Positions 1-6,243 of a DNA stretch of 10,073 bases are shown here, piece by piece; within the stretch, counting starts at the first letter, position 1, and each line of letters begins with the position of its first letter. The position numbers and the translations under genes were made by a program. A model generated the notes under the pieces. That model had not been told where the DNA came from, did not search any database, and saw only the letters and a program-made list of their open reading frames with translations. Where the stretch lies: NCBI GenBank assembly GCA_017394565.1, contig JAFPXW010000017.1:1-10073 (forward strand). Direction: 5' to 3'. This DNA is from Oscillospiraceae bacterium. Lineage in GTDB: Bacteria; Bacillota; Clostridia; Oscillospirales; Ruminococcaceae.

Positions 1-59
1 ATGCCGGTATAATGGTCAAGCTCCGGAATGTTCGTAATGTCAATATAGATCGGCTTCAT
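1..59 (-). CDS. Start of a second GT4-like glycosyltransferase (partial, runs off left edge)
   Basis: Only the first 19 codons are inside the window, reading MKPIYIDITNIPELDHYTG. The ATG overlaps the TGA of the preceding glycosyltransferase as ATGA, the usual sign of translational coupling. An opening of the type IYIDxTxx...TGIQR is, from family knowledge, common at the N-terminus of GT4 glycosyltransferases of surface-polysaccharide clusters, and the context agrees. A GGAGG lies 18 bases upstream, too far to be ideal, so coupling probably matters. The catalytic part is outside the window. That a gene starts here is fairly sure; its family is an inference from few residues. Confidence 0.65.
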   Translation of the reverse strand, partial: MKPIYIDITNIPELDHYTG

Positions 60-1543
60 GCAGGTGCAGCACCGCCTTCCTCCGGTTCGGGCAGGAATCC
101 CTCGGTGAAGGGATCGTACTTCACACGCATCCCTCCGCGGTTTTCACTGGAAACTGCCGACGACAGCAAAGACTTCACGAATTCCGTGCGCGTCATCTTC
201 TGCGCCTGTTCCTCCCAGTGCGCATAGCCCTGTGCATCCGGCAGACGGTTGAAGCAGGACAGATACACGGCTTCGATCAGGCCGCGGACGGAGTAATTCT
301 GATTGAGCAGCTCCGTCACATCGGCGATCTCCGACGTGCGGACAGCCGAATGCAGCAGCGCATCCTGCGTAAACTGCATCTGCTTGCCGGATGTGCGCAG
401 ATTCTGTTCCACAAGGTCATAGAGCGCCCGTGCAGGCTTGGTTTCATCGTCCGGTGTCACCGGCGGGAACTTGTCGATGAAGCGGCGCAGGTAATCCTGA
501 AGCATTTCCTTGATATGCTCATACTCGAAATGCTTCAGGCGTTCGCGCTGCATCGTGATGATGTGGGAACGCAGGGCTTCATCCTTTGCGGCGGCCTCTA
601 TGATCTTCGAGAGATAGACCGGATCCTTGTCGTCAACGACGATGCCGCTGCCGCCGAGGGTTTCCGGTACGGCACACGCATCGAATGCAATGACCGGTAC
701 ATCGAATGTCATGGCTTCCAGCAGCGGTACGCAGAAGCCCTCATGCTCGCTCATGCAGAGGAACACATGGGCAGTCTTATAAATGGCAAGGATCTCCGCA
801 AAGCTGATGTGACCGGGGAACACGATGTCCTCGACCTCCAGCTCCTCGATGTAATCCATCAGGTCGCGGTAATACATTCCCGTCGTATTCGCGCTGCCGA
901 CGAGGATCAGGCGCGAATCGGGGTTGACGTGCTTCTTATAATAGGCATAGGCGCGGATGATGTCCTCGTGCTTCTTATTCGGCGCGATCCTGCCGACGAA
1001 TACGATATTGGTGATGCCGTCGCTCATGCGCTTGACCATCGCCTTGTCCGGTGTCTGCTTGTAATCATCGAACGGCACACAGACAGGGATGACCTCGATC
1101 TCGTCTGCCTTGTAGCCCATGTCGATCATGTTCTGCTTATTGAATTCGGAATCCGCGATGTAGGCGTTGAATTTGCCTTTCATCGGGCCGCGCATATGCT
1201 CCAGACCTGTGCGGCAGCTTTCGGCAGCGACCGGACTGTCGATCGTGAAGAATTCATACGGCGTGATGTTGTGATACACCATGATCTTGCGGCAGTTCAG
1301 CTCCGCAACCATCGTATTCAGGGGGGAGCCGTTGCCCATGTGATAGATCAGGATGTCGTCCGGCTGGAGTTTCGGGAAACGGTCGAGACGATAACAATCG
1401 GGTTCTTTGACCTTGGCAGCGATCGTCTCGGCATAGACAGCCGTTTCGATCCCCATGTCCTCGATGACGTGTTTCTTGGCGATCACGTCATTGCCGATGG
1501 CATCGCCGAAATTCAGGGTATTGACGATCTGGAAAATCCTCAT
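56..1543 (-). CDS. GT4 family glycosyltransferase with C-terminal DUF4214-like domain
   Basis: A 495-residue retaining glycosyltransferase of the GT-B fold, expected to transfer a sugar from a nucleotide-sugar donor to a growing surface glycan on the cytoplasmic face of the membrane. Residues 1-160 form the acceptor-side Rossmann domain. The donor-side domain begins near 178 with VFVGRIAPNKKHEDII and contains the GT4 E-x7-E signature at 268-276 (EGFCVPLLE) followed by PVIAFDACAVPE. Residues about 415-475 (FNRLPDAQGYAHWEEQ and flanks) resemble the DUF4214 repeat, often attached to glycosyltransferases and surface proteins and thought to bind glycan or act as a scaffold. The tail after 480 is acidic and low in complexity. 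Its ATG follows directly after the TAA of the upstream gene, and its TGA overlaps the next ATG. The sugar and the product are unknown. Confidence 0.88.
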   Translation of the reverse strand: MRIFQIVNTLNFGDAIGNDVIAKKHVIEDMGIETAVYAETIAAKVKEPDCYRLDRFPKLQPDDILIYHMGNGSPLNTMVAELNCRKIMVYHNITPYEFFTIDSPVAAESCRTGLEHMRGPMKGKFNAYIADSEFNKQNMIDMGYKADEIEVIPVCVPFDDYKQTPDKAMVKRMSDGITNIVFVGRIAPNKKHEDIIRAYAYYKKHVNPDSRLILVGSANTTGMYYRDLMDYIEELEVEDIVFPGHISFAEILAIYKTAHVFLCMSEHEGFCVPLLEAMTFDVPVIAFDACAVPETLGGSGIVVDDKDPVYLSKIIEAAAKDEALRSHIITMQRERLKHFEYEHIKEMLQDYLRRFIDKFPPVTPDDETKPARALYDLVEQNLRTSGKQMQFTQDALLHSAVRTSEIADVTELLNQNYSVRGLIEAVYLSCFNRLPDAQGYAHWEEQAQKMTRTEFVKSLLSSAVSSENRGGMRVKYDPFTEGFLPEPEEGGAAPA

Positions 1544-2059
1544 TTACGCATCTCCCTTCTGCTGCGCATCCAGCCGTTCTGTCAGCGCTTTCACCTGTGC
1601 CTGCAGCGCCTCGATCTGCTGGCGCTGGACATCGAGCCGCGTTTCCAGCTCGCGTGCGTGCAGGGCCAGGCGGTCACGCTCGGACTTGTCGCGGTTGACG
1701 TAGCAGCGCACATGGATGAAAAGCCGCGCAATGGCAAGGTTGATGTTGTTCTGCGCCGCCACCAGCGGCAGAAACAGGAACGCCACGCCCTTGCGGATGG
1801 CACGCTTGGCAGGCTTGACCAGACCGGACGCGCCCTCGTGGTACGAGGTCAGGGGCTGATAATAGGCAAGCTGGTTGTTCGCCAGCAGAAGCTGTACATC
1901 GCTCAGAAATGCAGGCTCGGAAAAATCCGTGTCCTTTGCGGCATATTTCGTATCCCAGAAGTCCTGGAACGACACCAGCTCGCAGGTCTCGCCGGAAGCG
2001 GTCTGTTCGGAACGGATGCGGTGCAGAAGGTCCTGCACCATAGGGCTGTTGACTGCCAT
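1544..2059 (-). CDS. Small coiled-coil protein of a glycan-assembly operon, unknown function
   Basis: A 171-residue protein and the first gene of the operon. AAAGGAG lies five bases before the ATG. Residues 1-65 are mixed and acidic. Residues 78-118 hold a basic stretch followed by a hydrophobic one (VKPAKRAIRKGVAFLFLPLV, then AAQNNINLAIARLFIHV), which looks like a membrane-surface helix. From about 123 to 168 there is a strongly heptad-like coiled coil rich in Arg, Leu, Gln and Glu. The same order (basic segment, hydrophobic segment with a Q-N-x-N element, coiled coil) is known at the N-terminus of some methyltransferases and glycosyltransferases of O-antigen-like clusters. Here it stands alone without a catalytic domain. 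I infer a membrane-associated scaffold or chain-length partner for the glycosyltransferases downstream; this is not shown. Confidence 0.75.
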   Translation of the reverse strand: MAVNSPMVQDLLHRIRSEQTASGETCELVSFQDFWDTKYAAKDTDFSEPAFLSDVQLLLANNQLAYYQPLTSYHEGASGLVKPAKRAIRKGVAFLFLPLVAAQNNINLAIARLFIHVRCYVNRDKSERDRLALHARELETRLDVQRQQIEALQAQVKALTERLDAQQKGDA

Positions 2060-2145
2060 AGTACTCCTTTCGCCGGAACGCGCATTCCGGCTGTATGTTC
2101 TTTCGGTTTGTTTTTCTGTAGGTTCTATTACACATAGATAATTTT

Positions 2146-2174
2146 ATTATACCACATTCCGGAAGGGAATTCAA
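2146..2174 (-). promoter_or_regulatory. Sigma-A promoter of the glycosyltransferase operon
   Basis: On the minus strand, a -35 TTGAAT (2169-2174) is separated by 17 bases from a perfect -10 TATAAT (2146-2151). Transcription would start near 2139 and give a leader of about 80 nt before the ATG at 2059. The leader holds an imperfect dyad, CCGGAATGCG followed by CGTTCCGG, just before the ribosome binding site. Confidence 0.8.
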
Positions 2175-2197
2175 TGCTATTTGCAAAAAGTTCATAA

Positions 2198-2238
2198 ACT
2201 GTACAGTGTTTTTACATCAAATTTCAACTCTGAGTTGA
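2198..2238. promoter_or_regulatory. Two palindromes between divergent promoters (possible operators)
   Basis: ACTGTACAGT (2198-2207) is a perfect 10-bp palindrome. TCAACTC-T-GAGTTGA (2224-2238) is a perfect 7+1+7 dyad. Both lie between the minus-strand promoter at 2146-2174 and the plus-strand promoter at 2286-2314, where a shared regulator could act. No binding protein is recognised. In AT-rich DNA some short palindromes occur by chance. Confidence 0.35.
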
Positions 2239-2285
2239 TTTTCGCAAACTTATTCATTTTCTCCACCTTTTCTTCATATAAGGGG

Positions 2286-2314
2286 TTGCGAACTTTTGAA
2301 TAATCTGTTAAAAT
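2286..2314 (+). promoter_or_regulatory. Sigma-A-type promoter of the candidate non-coding RNA
   Basis: TTGCGA (2286-2291), 17 bases, TAAAAT (2309-2314). Each box differs from consensus at one or two positions. The predicted start is G2321, seven bases after the -10. No convincing reading frame follows; the next strong signal on this strand is the terminator at 2758-2791. Confidence 0.6.
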
Positions 2315-2320
2315 AAATAT

Positions 2321-2791
2321 GGAAACAGGGAAAGAACCTGCTAAAGACAAACGACCGGAAGGATCGGATGTCCCGAAAAACAGCATCAGACGGTGCTGCC
2401 GCAGGAACTTACGCAAAACGATTTTCGGCGAAACGCGCCGCAAAACTGCCAGCCATGTCCGGACTGTGTCAGACAGCTGACAATTTTGAAGCCCTGGTGA
2501 AAACGTTTTCGATGCGTTTTCCATGTTCCGTTTTTCAAATTGCATTTACCTTTTCATTCATCATCTTCTGTTTCTCCAATGGCTGTACTCCCCCTCCGGG
2601 AGTACAGCATACGGGGAACCACACCACTGACAATTTCCCTCGCGCAGAGCCGGGGTGACGGTACGCATTGCTCCTGAATAGTTGGTTCAGGATTTCCCGG
2701 CATCTGTCAGAGGTTTACCATTGCTTTTCTTCATAATACCCTTTCTATATTGTGTTGGGCTGGATGGCATTGCCGTCCGGCCATCTTTTTT
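2321..2791 (+). ncRNA. Candidate structured non-coding RNA, about 470 nt, unknown class
   Basis: The region is bounded by a plus-strand promoter and a strong intrinsic terminator and has no persuasive protein gene. Stems seen by eye: CAGG/CCTG (2326-2340); CGACC with a GGAA loop pairing to GG(A)TCG (2352-2366); CAGCA/TGCTG (2381-2398); TGTCAG/CTGACA (2467-2482); a perfect 11-bp stem GCTGTACTCCC/GGGAGTACAGC (2582-2608); and a nested set with CTGACA/TGTCAG (2627-2632, 2705-2710) enclosing GCCGGG/CCCGGC (2649-2654, 2696-2701), which encloses TCCTGAA/TTCAGGA (2672-2692). The spacers between the first stems are purine-rich (AAAGACAAA, GAAAAA), as in folded RNAs. I looked for and did not see the conserved cores of RNase P, tmRNA, SRP RNA or T-box RNA. 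Expression and class are inference. A weak alternative is a 96-codon frame from 2368. Confidence 0.5.
2758..2791 (+). terminator. Intrinsic terminator of the candidate RNA
   Basis: GGCTGGATGGC (2758-2768), loop ATT, GCCGTCCGGCC (2772-2782): an 11-bp stem with two G-U pairs, followed by ATC and six T (2786-2791). It works on the plus strand only. No protein gene on that strand ends nearby, which is the main reason to think a non-coding transcript ends here. Confidence 0.8.
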
Positions 2792-2803
2792 GCTTACGCA
2801 AAA

Positions 2804-2987
2804 AGTGCGTGGTTCGTAGTGCATAGTTCGTAGTGAATGTGCGCCTGACGGCGCTTAATGAAAAGTAAATCTCAAAAAAATTCCTGCGGAAAGAGCAGAC
2901 GCTCTCTTTTCGCAGGACTCATTTTATAATATAAACCGTGCCGCAGGCACACCACAACTACGAACTACGCACCACGCACTACGCACT
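2804..2987. repeat. Inverted-repeat element with arms of 7-base units (MITE-like)
   Basis: The left arm (2805-2835) and right arm (2955-2986, read on the minus strand) are imperfect inverted copies of about 31 bp with roughly five mismatches. Each arm is itself a run of four or so 7-base units close to GTKCGTR (GTGCGTG, GTTCGTA, GTGCATA, GTTCGTA on the left; GTGCGTA, GTGCGTG, GTGCGTA, GTTCGTA on the right). Between them lie short GC hairpins (GCGCC-TGAC-GGCGC near 2841-2854; GTGCC-GCA-GGCAC at 2938-2950) and the PBP operon terminator. There is no transposase and no clear target-site duplication. The right arm reaches into the PBP stop codon. A small non-autonomous dispersed element is the likely explanation. 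Confidence 0.65.
2874..2917 (-). terminator. Intrinsic terminator of the FHA-SEDS-PBP operon
   Basis: On the minus strand, TCCTGCG (from 2917) pairs with CGCAGGA (to 2882). An inner stem AAAGAG(A)GC/GCTCTTT closes an AGAC/GTCT loop, and a run of seven T follows (A2874-A2880 on the plus strand). It lies about 60 bases after the PBP stop and inside the inverted-repeat element. Confidence 0.75.
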
Positions 2988-4355
2988 TACATCCAGCGCC
3001 GCCCGCAGTTCGCTCAGCATGGTCGAGGCGATCTGGTTGGTCGTGATGACGCCGCCGACGCGGTTTTCGATGACGATGCAGAAGGCGACCGGGAAGCTCT
3101 GATCGTCCACAAACCCCGTCAGGAGCGAATTTTCGGTCTTTTCCTCACCGATCTGCGCCGTACCGCTCTTGACCGCCACGTCGCTGCCCGGCAGGACATC
3201 CGCATAGCGCGTGCGGCCGTTCGAGAGCATGATCTCGCGCATATGCGCCGCACTGTCCGGTGTGAACATTTTCTCACCATAAGTCGTCATCGTTCTGGGC
3301 AGATCCTTTCCGGCGACGGAAACAGCATGGTCAATGAGATACGGCATGGTGGACACGCCGGTCTGATTGGCGATGGCGCTCTGCCAGACCATCAGCTGCA
3401 AGGGGCTGACCAGCGTCGTTCCCTGTCCCATACAGCCCCACTGGGTGCTGAAGTCGTTCTTGTCCGTCAGCGTCGTCGAGGCCGTGTAGGCGCTGATGCC
3501 GTTCACATCGAAGTAGCCCTGCTCGCCTTCGCCGTTCAGCCGGTAGCCCATCGCGCGGTAGGTCTCCTCAATGTCCTCCAGCGTCCACGAGGGATCTTCC
3601 ACAAGCTGTGCGAACCACGGATTACAGCTGTTCGCGAACGCATCCATGATGCCCTGCGTGCCGTGTCCGGCGCTCTTGTGGCAGCGGATCTCCTGTCCGC
3701 CGAGGTTCTGATACGCGCCCAGACAGTCAAAGCTTTTGCTCATGAGCGCGTCGTAGCCCATGTGTTCGAGTGCCGCGAGCGTTGTGGAAATTTTCTGTGT
3801 CGAGCCGGGAACGGTCGGGTAGAAGACCGAGCAGAGCAGTGCGCCCTCCGGCAGTTCGGAGATGTTGGCGTAGTGGTCGAGGACGTTGACATTCGGCTTG
3901 GAGGTGCAGACGTAGATTTCGCCCGTCATGTAATTGTAAGCGACCGCACAGCCGTTTTTCGAGCCGAAGCTGTCGTAGACCCGGCGGTTCACCGTGTGGT
4001 CGAGCGTCGTTCCGACCGCCGCACGTCCGTCATGCTGCTCGCCCAGCATGAAGCTGAAATTTGCCAGCAAGTCCTTGTTCTGTGCGACCAGCGTGTTCGT
4101 CATCTGCTTGGAATCGTCGCCGATGAGGTTGCCGACATCGAGGAAGTAGTCCGCGCCGTATTCCTCCGCCGTTGCATTCGGATCGTAGAGGACTTCGCCC
4201 TTGCGGTCGTAGACCTTGCCGAGGGAGGCATTGGAGGCGTGGGAGATGTAGAATTTTGATTCCGTCTGGAGTTTATAGATCAGAAAGCCGAATCCTGCCA
4301 GAAACAGGAGCAGCAGCACGGTAATGAGGTGCTGTCCTCTGCGGATGCTTTTCAT
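2979..4355 (-). CDS. Class B penicillin-binding protein (transpeptidase), PbpA/FtsI-like
   Basis: A 458-residue membrane-anchored D,D-transpeptidase that cross-links peptidoglycan outside the membrane. A single N-terminal anchor spans residues 10-28 after the basic MKSIRRGQ. A short N-terminal dimer-type domain runs to about 125 (GKVYDRKGEVLYD near 46-58). All three active-site motifs are present: STQK 185-188 (nucleophile Ser185), SCN 243-245 and KSGT 396-399. GQGTTLVSPLQLM (310-322) is also typical. The protein is shorter than FtsI/PBP2 and close in size to actinobacterial PbpA. The ATG overlaps the SEDS stop as ATGA, and AAGGTG lies five bases before it. Its cognate polymerase is therefore probably the SEDS protein just upstream. 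The last two codons and the TAG lie in the right arm of an inverted-repeat element, so the original C-terminus may have been altered. Confidence 0.93.
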   Translation of the reverse strand: MKSIRRGQHLITVLLLLFLAGFGFLIYKLQTESKFYISHASNASLGKVYDRKGEVLYDPNATAEEYGADYFLDVGNLIGDDSKQMTNTLVAQNKDLLANFSFMLGEQHDGRAAVGTTLDHTVNRRVYDSFGSKNGCAVAYNYMTGEIYVCTSKPNVNVLDHYANISELPEGALLCSVFYPTVPGSTQKISTTLAALEHMGYDALMSKSFDCLGAYQNLGGQEIRCHKSAGHGTQGIMDAFANSCNPWFAQLVEDPSWTLEDIEETYRAMGYRLNGEGEQGYFDVNGISAYTASTTLTDKNDFSTQWGCMGQGTTLVSPLQLMVWQSAIANQTGVSTMPYLIDHAVSVAGKDLPRTMTTYGEKMFTPDSAAHMREIMLSNGRTRYADVLPGSDVAVKSGTAQIGEEKTENSLLTGFVDDQSFPVAFCIVIENRVGGVITTNQIASTMLSELRAALDVSA

Positions 4356-5665
4356 GCGCTCACCTTGCCATTCTGTGCAGAAGCGCCTTGCTTCTGCTTC
4401 TTTGCCTGCTTGCGCCTGAGGACTTCATGATGGAACAGCGGCGACTGACCTGCCTTGAGCATTCCCACCAGGAAGCCGCACGTCACCATCGAGCTGCCGC
4501 CTTCCGAAATGAAGGGCAGCGTGACGCCCGTGAACGGGATGAGATTGCACGAGCCGAAGATATTCAGCGCCATCTGCGCCACGAATGCCGCCACAACGCC
4601 GGCGGTCATGGTCGCGTGGTAGTAGCTTTTCGGCGGATTCATGAGGACGGTCGTGAGCATGATGAGGATCATGACCACCGTCAGACCGGCATACAGCAAG
4701 CCCCATTCCTCACAGATCGTGCAGAATACGATGTCCGATTCGTGCGCAAAGACGCCTGCCAGACGTCCGTGTCCGGCGCCGACACCGAGCCAGCCGCCGC
4801 GTGCCACGCCGATGAGCGCCTGGCACTGCTGATAGCCTGTGCCGTAGGGATCCGCCCAGATATCGGCGTGCAGACGCTCCTGCACATAGGCAGGTGCGAG
4901 CATCCACGCAACCATCGCCAGCAGGACACCGCCGACACACATCGCGGCAATGGCAGTCTTGTTGATCTTGGCTCTGGGGTAGCACAGGCGGCACACCAGC
5001 GCACAGCCGAAGATCGCCGCAAAGGTCGGCAGGCTTCCGAGGTCGCGGCACCACCACTGCAAGCCGAAAATGACCACCGTCATCGCCAGCAGGCACAGCG
5101 TGTCGATCGAAACATAAAAGAACAGCACCTTGATCTTCTTGTGCAGCTCCACGATGGAAGCCGCGCAGATCAGGACAAAGCAGGGCTTGATGAATTCCGA
5201 AGGCTGGATGGAGAAGCTCTTGAACGTGATCCACATCGAACGTCCGCCCGTCAGCGTCAGGATGGCGAGGATGAGGATGCCGATGATGATGTAGATGTAT
5301 TTCTTCTGCTTGCGGATCCATTCGTGATTGCGCGTCAGCAGAAATCCGATCTCGCACGCCACCATCGCTGCCACGCAGGTGATGAGGTGCTTGATATCGA
5401 GCTTGACGCCGCCGAAGCAGGACTGGAAGATCAGGCTCATATTGAGGATGCCCAGCAGCATGATGTCGAGGGTGTAGGTCATCTGCCGGTAGATCGCCGC
5501 GGCGATGATGCCGATGAGATCCAGTCCCAGCACCGCCAGTGCCAGATACAGCAGATCCTGCGGCGCTTGGTAATTGCCGCGAACCAGCACGATCCCCAGC
5601 ATCGACAGATGTGTCAGGAGCAGCAGCGTGATGACGCCGCCGTAATTCAGTCCGTTTTTAAGCAC
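4352..5665 (-). CDS. SEDS-family peptidoglycan glycosyltransferase (FtsW/RodA/SpoVE)
   Basis: A 437-residue polytopic membrane protein with about ten hydrophobic segments. SEDS proteins polymerise lipid II into glycan strands and work with a class B PBP. Family marks in order: FSIQPSEFIKP (151-161), a periplasmic-loop stretch AGVFAHESDIVF (303-314) whose Asp311 probably matches the essential SEDS acidic residue, CEEWGL (318-323), and the C-terminal signature PFTGVTLPFISEGGSSM (377-393). The C-terminal tail is basic and cytoplasmic. The start is GTG at 5663-5665, chosen because GGGAGG lies eight bases upstream and an eight-base overlap with the FHA gene fits an operon. Whether it serves elongation or division cannot be told from the sequence; the PbpA-like partner favours a RodA-type role. 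Confidence 0.93.
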   Translation of the reverse strand: MLKNGLNYGGVITLLLLTHLSMLGIVLVRGNYQAPQDLLYLALAVLGLDLIGIIAAAIYRQMTYTLDIMLLGILNMSLIFQSCFGGVKLDIKHLITCVAAMVACEIGFLLTRNHEWIRKQKKYIYIIIGILILAILTLTGGRSMWITFKSFSIQPSEFIKPCFVLICAASIVELHKKIKVLFFYVSIDTLCLLAMTVVIFGLQWWCRDLGSLPTFAAIFGCALVCRLCYPRAKINKTAIAAMCVGGVLLAMVAWMLAPAYVQERLHADIWADPYGTGYQQCQALIGVARGGWLGVGAGHGRLAGVFAHESDIVFCTICEEWGLLYAGLTVVMILIMLTTVLMNPPKSYYHATMTAGVVAAFVAQMALNIFGSCNLIPFTGVTLPFISEGGSSMVTCGFLVGMLKAGQSPLFHHEVLRRKQAKKQKQGASAQNGKVSA

Positions 5666-6137
5666 GCTGACCGCCTCCCTTCCGCTTGCCTGCCGGTTCC
5701 GGTGCGCTCTGTTTTGCTAAATACATCTGCACGCTGCCGAGCCGGATGCAGTCCCCCGGATGCAGCCGCGCCTGCTTGACACGGCGGTCATTGACGAAGG
5801 TGCCCGACTTGGAATCAAGGTCGGTGATGCTCCACACGCCGGCGCTGACGGTCATGACCGCGTGATAGCGCGACACCGAGCTGTCCGACAGCCGGATGTC
5901 CGCCGAGATATGCCGTCCCAGCAGGATCTCGTCGGCTTCGAGCGGGTAGTGATTGTCCCAGAACCGCAGCTCCAGCCCGTTGGAAACCTTCGCCCAGCGC
6001 TTGCGGCAGAGTTTGGCTTCGCGGCTGGCGGCGATGATGATGGACAATGCGAAAATATCAAGGATCACGACCGCGGCTGCGCACAGCACAAGGTCAGGGA
6101 TCGCAAGACTGTTCAGATATTGCAAGAGTTCTGACAT
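5658..6137 (-). CDS. Membrane-anchored FHA-domain protein
   Basis: A 159-residue protein. One transmembrane segment spans residues about 15-37, then a basic cytoplasmic linker (REAKLCRKRWAK) leads to an FHA domain at about 54-142. FHA domains bind phosphothreonine. The binding-site residues are all present: GR at 74-75, S89-R-Y-H92 and N116 in SGTFVNDRRV. The gene opens the operon: AAAGGAG sits six bases before the ATG, and it overlaps the SEDS gene by eight bases. In actinobacteria, FHA proteins share an operon with rodA, pbpA and Ser/Thr kinases and recruit phosphorylated partners to the wall machinery. I infer a similar recruiting role. No kinase or phosphatase gene is in the window, so its partner is unknown. 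The C-terminal tail is short, Gly/Lys-rich and probably disordered. Confidence 0.9.
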   Translation of the reverse strand: MSELLQYLNSLAIPDLVLCAAAVVILDIFALSIIIAASREAKLCRKRWAKVSNGLELRFWDNHYPLEADEILLGRHISADIRLSDSSVSRYHAVMTVSAGVWSITDLDSKSGTFVNDRRVKQARLHPGDCIRLGSVQMYLAKQSAPEPAGKRKGGGQRA

Positions 6138-6168
6138 GGGTGACTCCTTTCCGGATTTGCGTTTTTTA

Positions 6169-6190
6169 TTTATAGGGGATCGTGACGATC
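6169..6190 (-). promoter_or_regulatory. 13-bp dyad and TATAAA box before the FHA gene
   Basis: GATCGT-G-ACGATC (6178-6190) is a perfect 6+1+6 dyad. On the minus strand it is followed by TATAAA (6169-6174), and a TTGACA (6200-6205) stands upstream of it, but the spacer is 25 bases, too long for a normal sigma-A promoter. It could be an operator, a leader hairpin of the longer transcript from 6438-6466, or chance. Confidence 0.3.
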
Positions 6191-6243
6191 GCTATCGGCT
6201 GTCAAAAAAGTGATCATGCAGGAAGCGGGCAGGGGTTCGGGTG

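Noticed and set aside
218..2137. Long plus-strand open frame of 639 codons opposite the glycosyltransferase operon
   Set aside because: It is the antisense shadow of two well-supported minus-strand genes; its residue composition is unlike a protein and it has no motif or start signal.
2192..2545. 117-codon minus-strand frame opposite the candidate RNA
   Set aside because: No clear promoter or good ribosome binding site, no recognised motif, and its end runs through the divergent promoter region.
2368..2658. 96-codon plus-strand frame with AAGGA before its ATG
   Set aside because: Composition looks non-coding, no domain is recognised, and it coincides with many RNA stems. Kept only as a weak alternative to the non-coding RNA.
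2682..2729. 15-codon minus-strand frame starting MKKSNGKPL after AAAGGG
   Set aside because: Very short, lies inside the structured RNA on the opposite strand, no conservation can be judged.
2627..2800. Cobalamin or other known riboswitch in the structured region
   Set aside because: No B12 box or other conserved riboswitch core was seen on either strand, and no gene follows in the right direction.
2804..2987. CRISPR array from repeated CGTAGT units
   Set aside because: Units are only 7 bases, contiguous, and in opposite orientation in two arms; there are no spacers and no cas genes.
3243..4259. Plus-strand open frame of 338 codons opposite the PBP
   Set aside because: Antisense shadow of a PBP with all catalytic motifs intact.
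4388..5779. Long plus-strand open frame of 463 codons, rich in His, Asp, Arg and Gln
   Set aside because: Antisense shadow of the SEDS gene; the high GC third position keeps the opposite strand open.
6169..6205. TTGACA and TATAAA as the promoter of the FHA operon
   Set aside because: The spacer is 25 bases, too long for sigma-A; the TTGTCA-17-TATAAT pair at 6438-6466 is a better fit.
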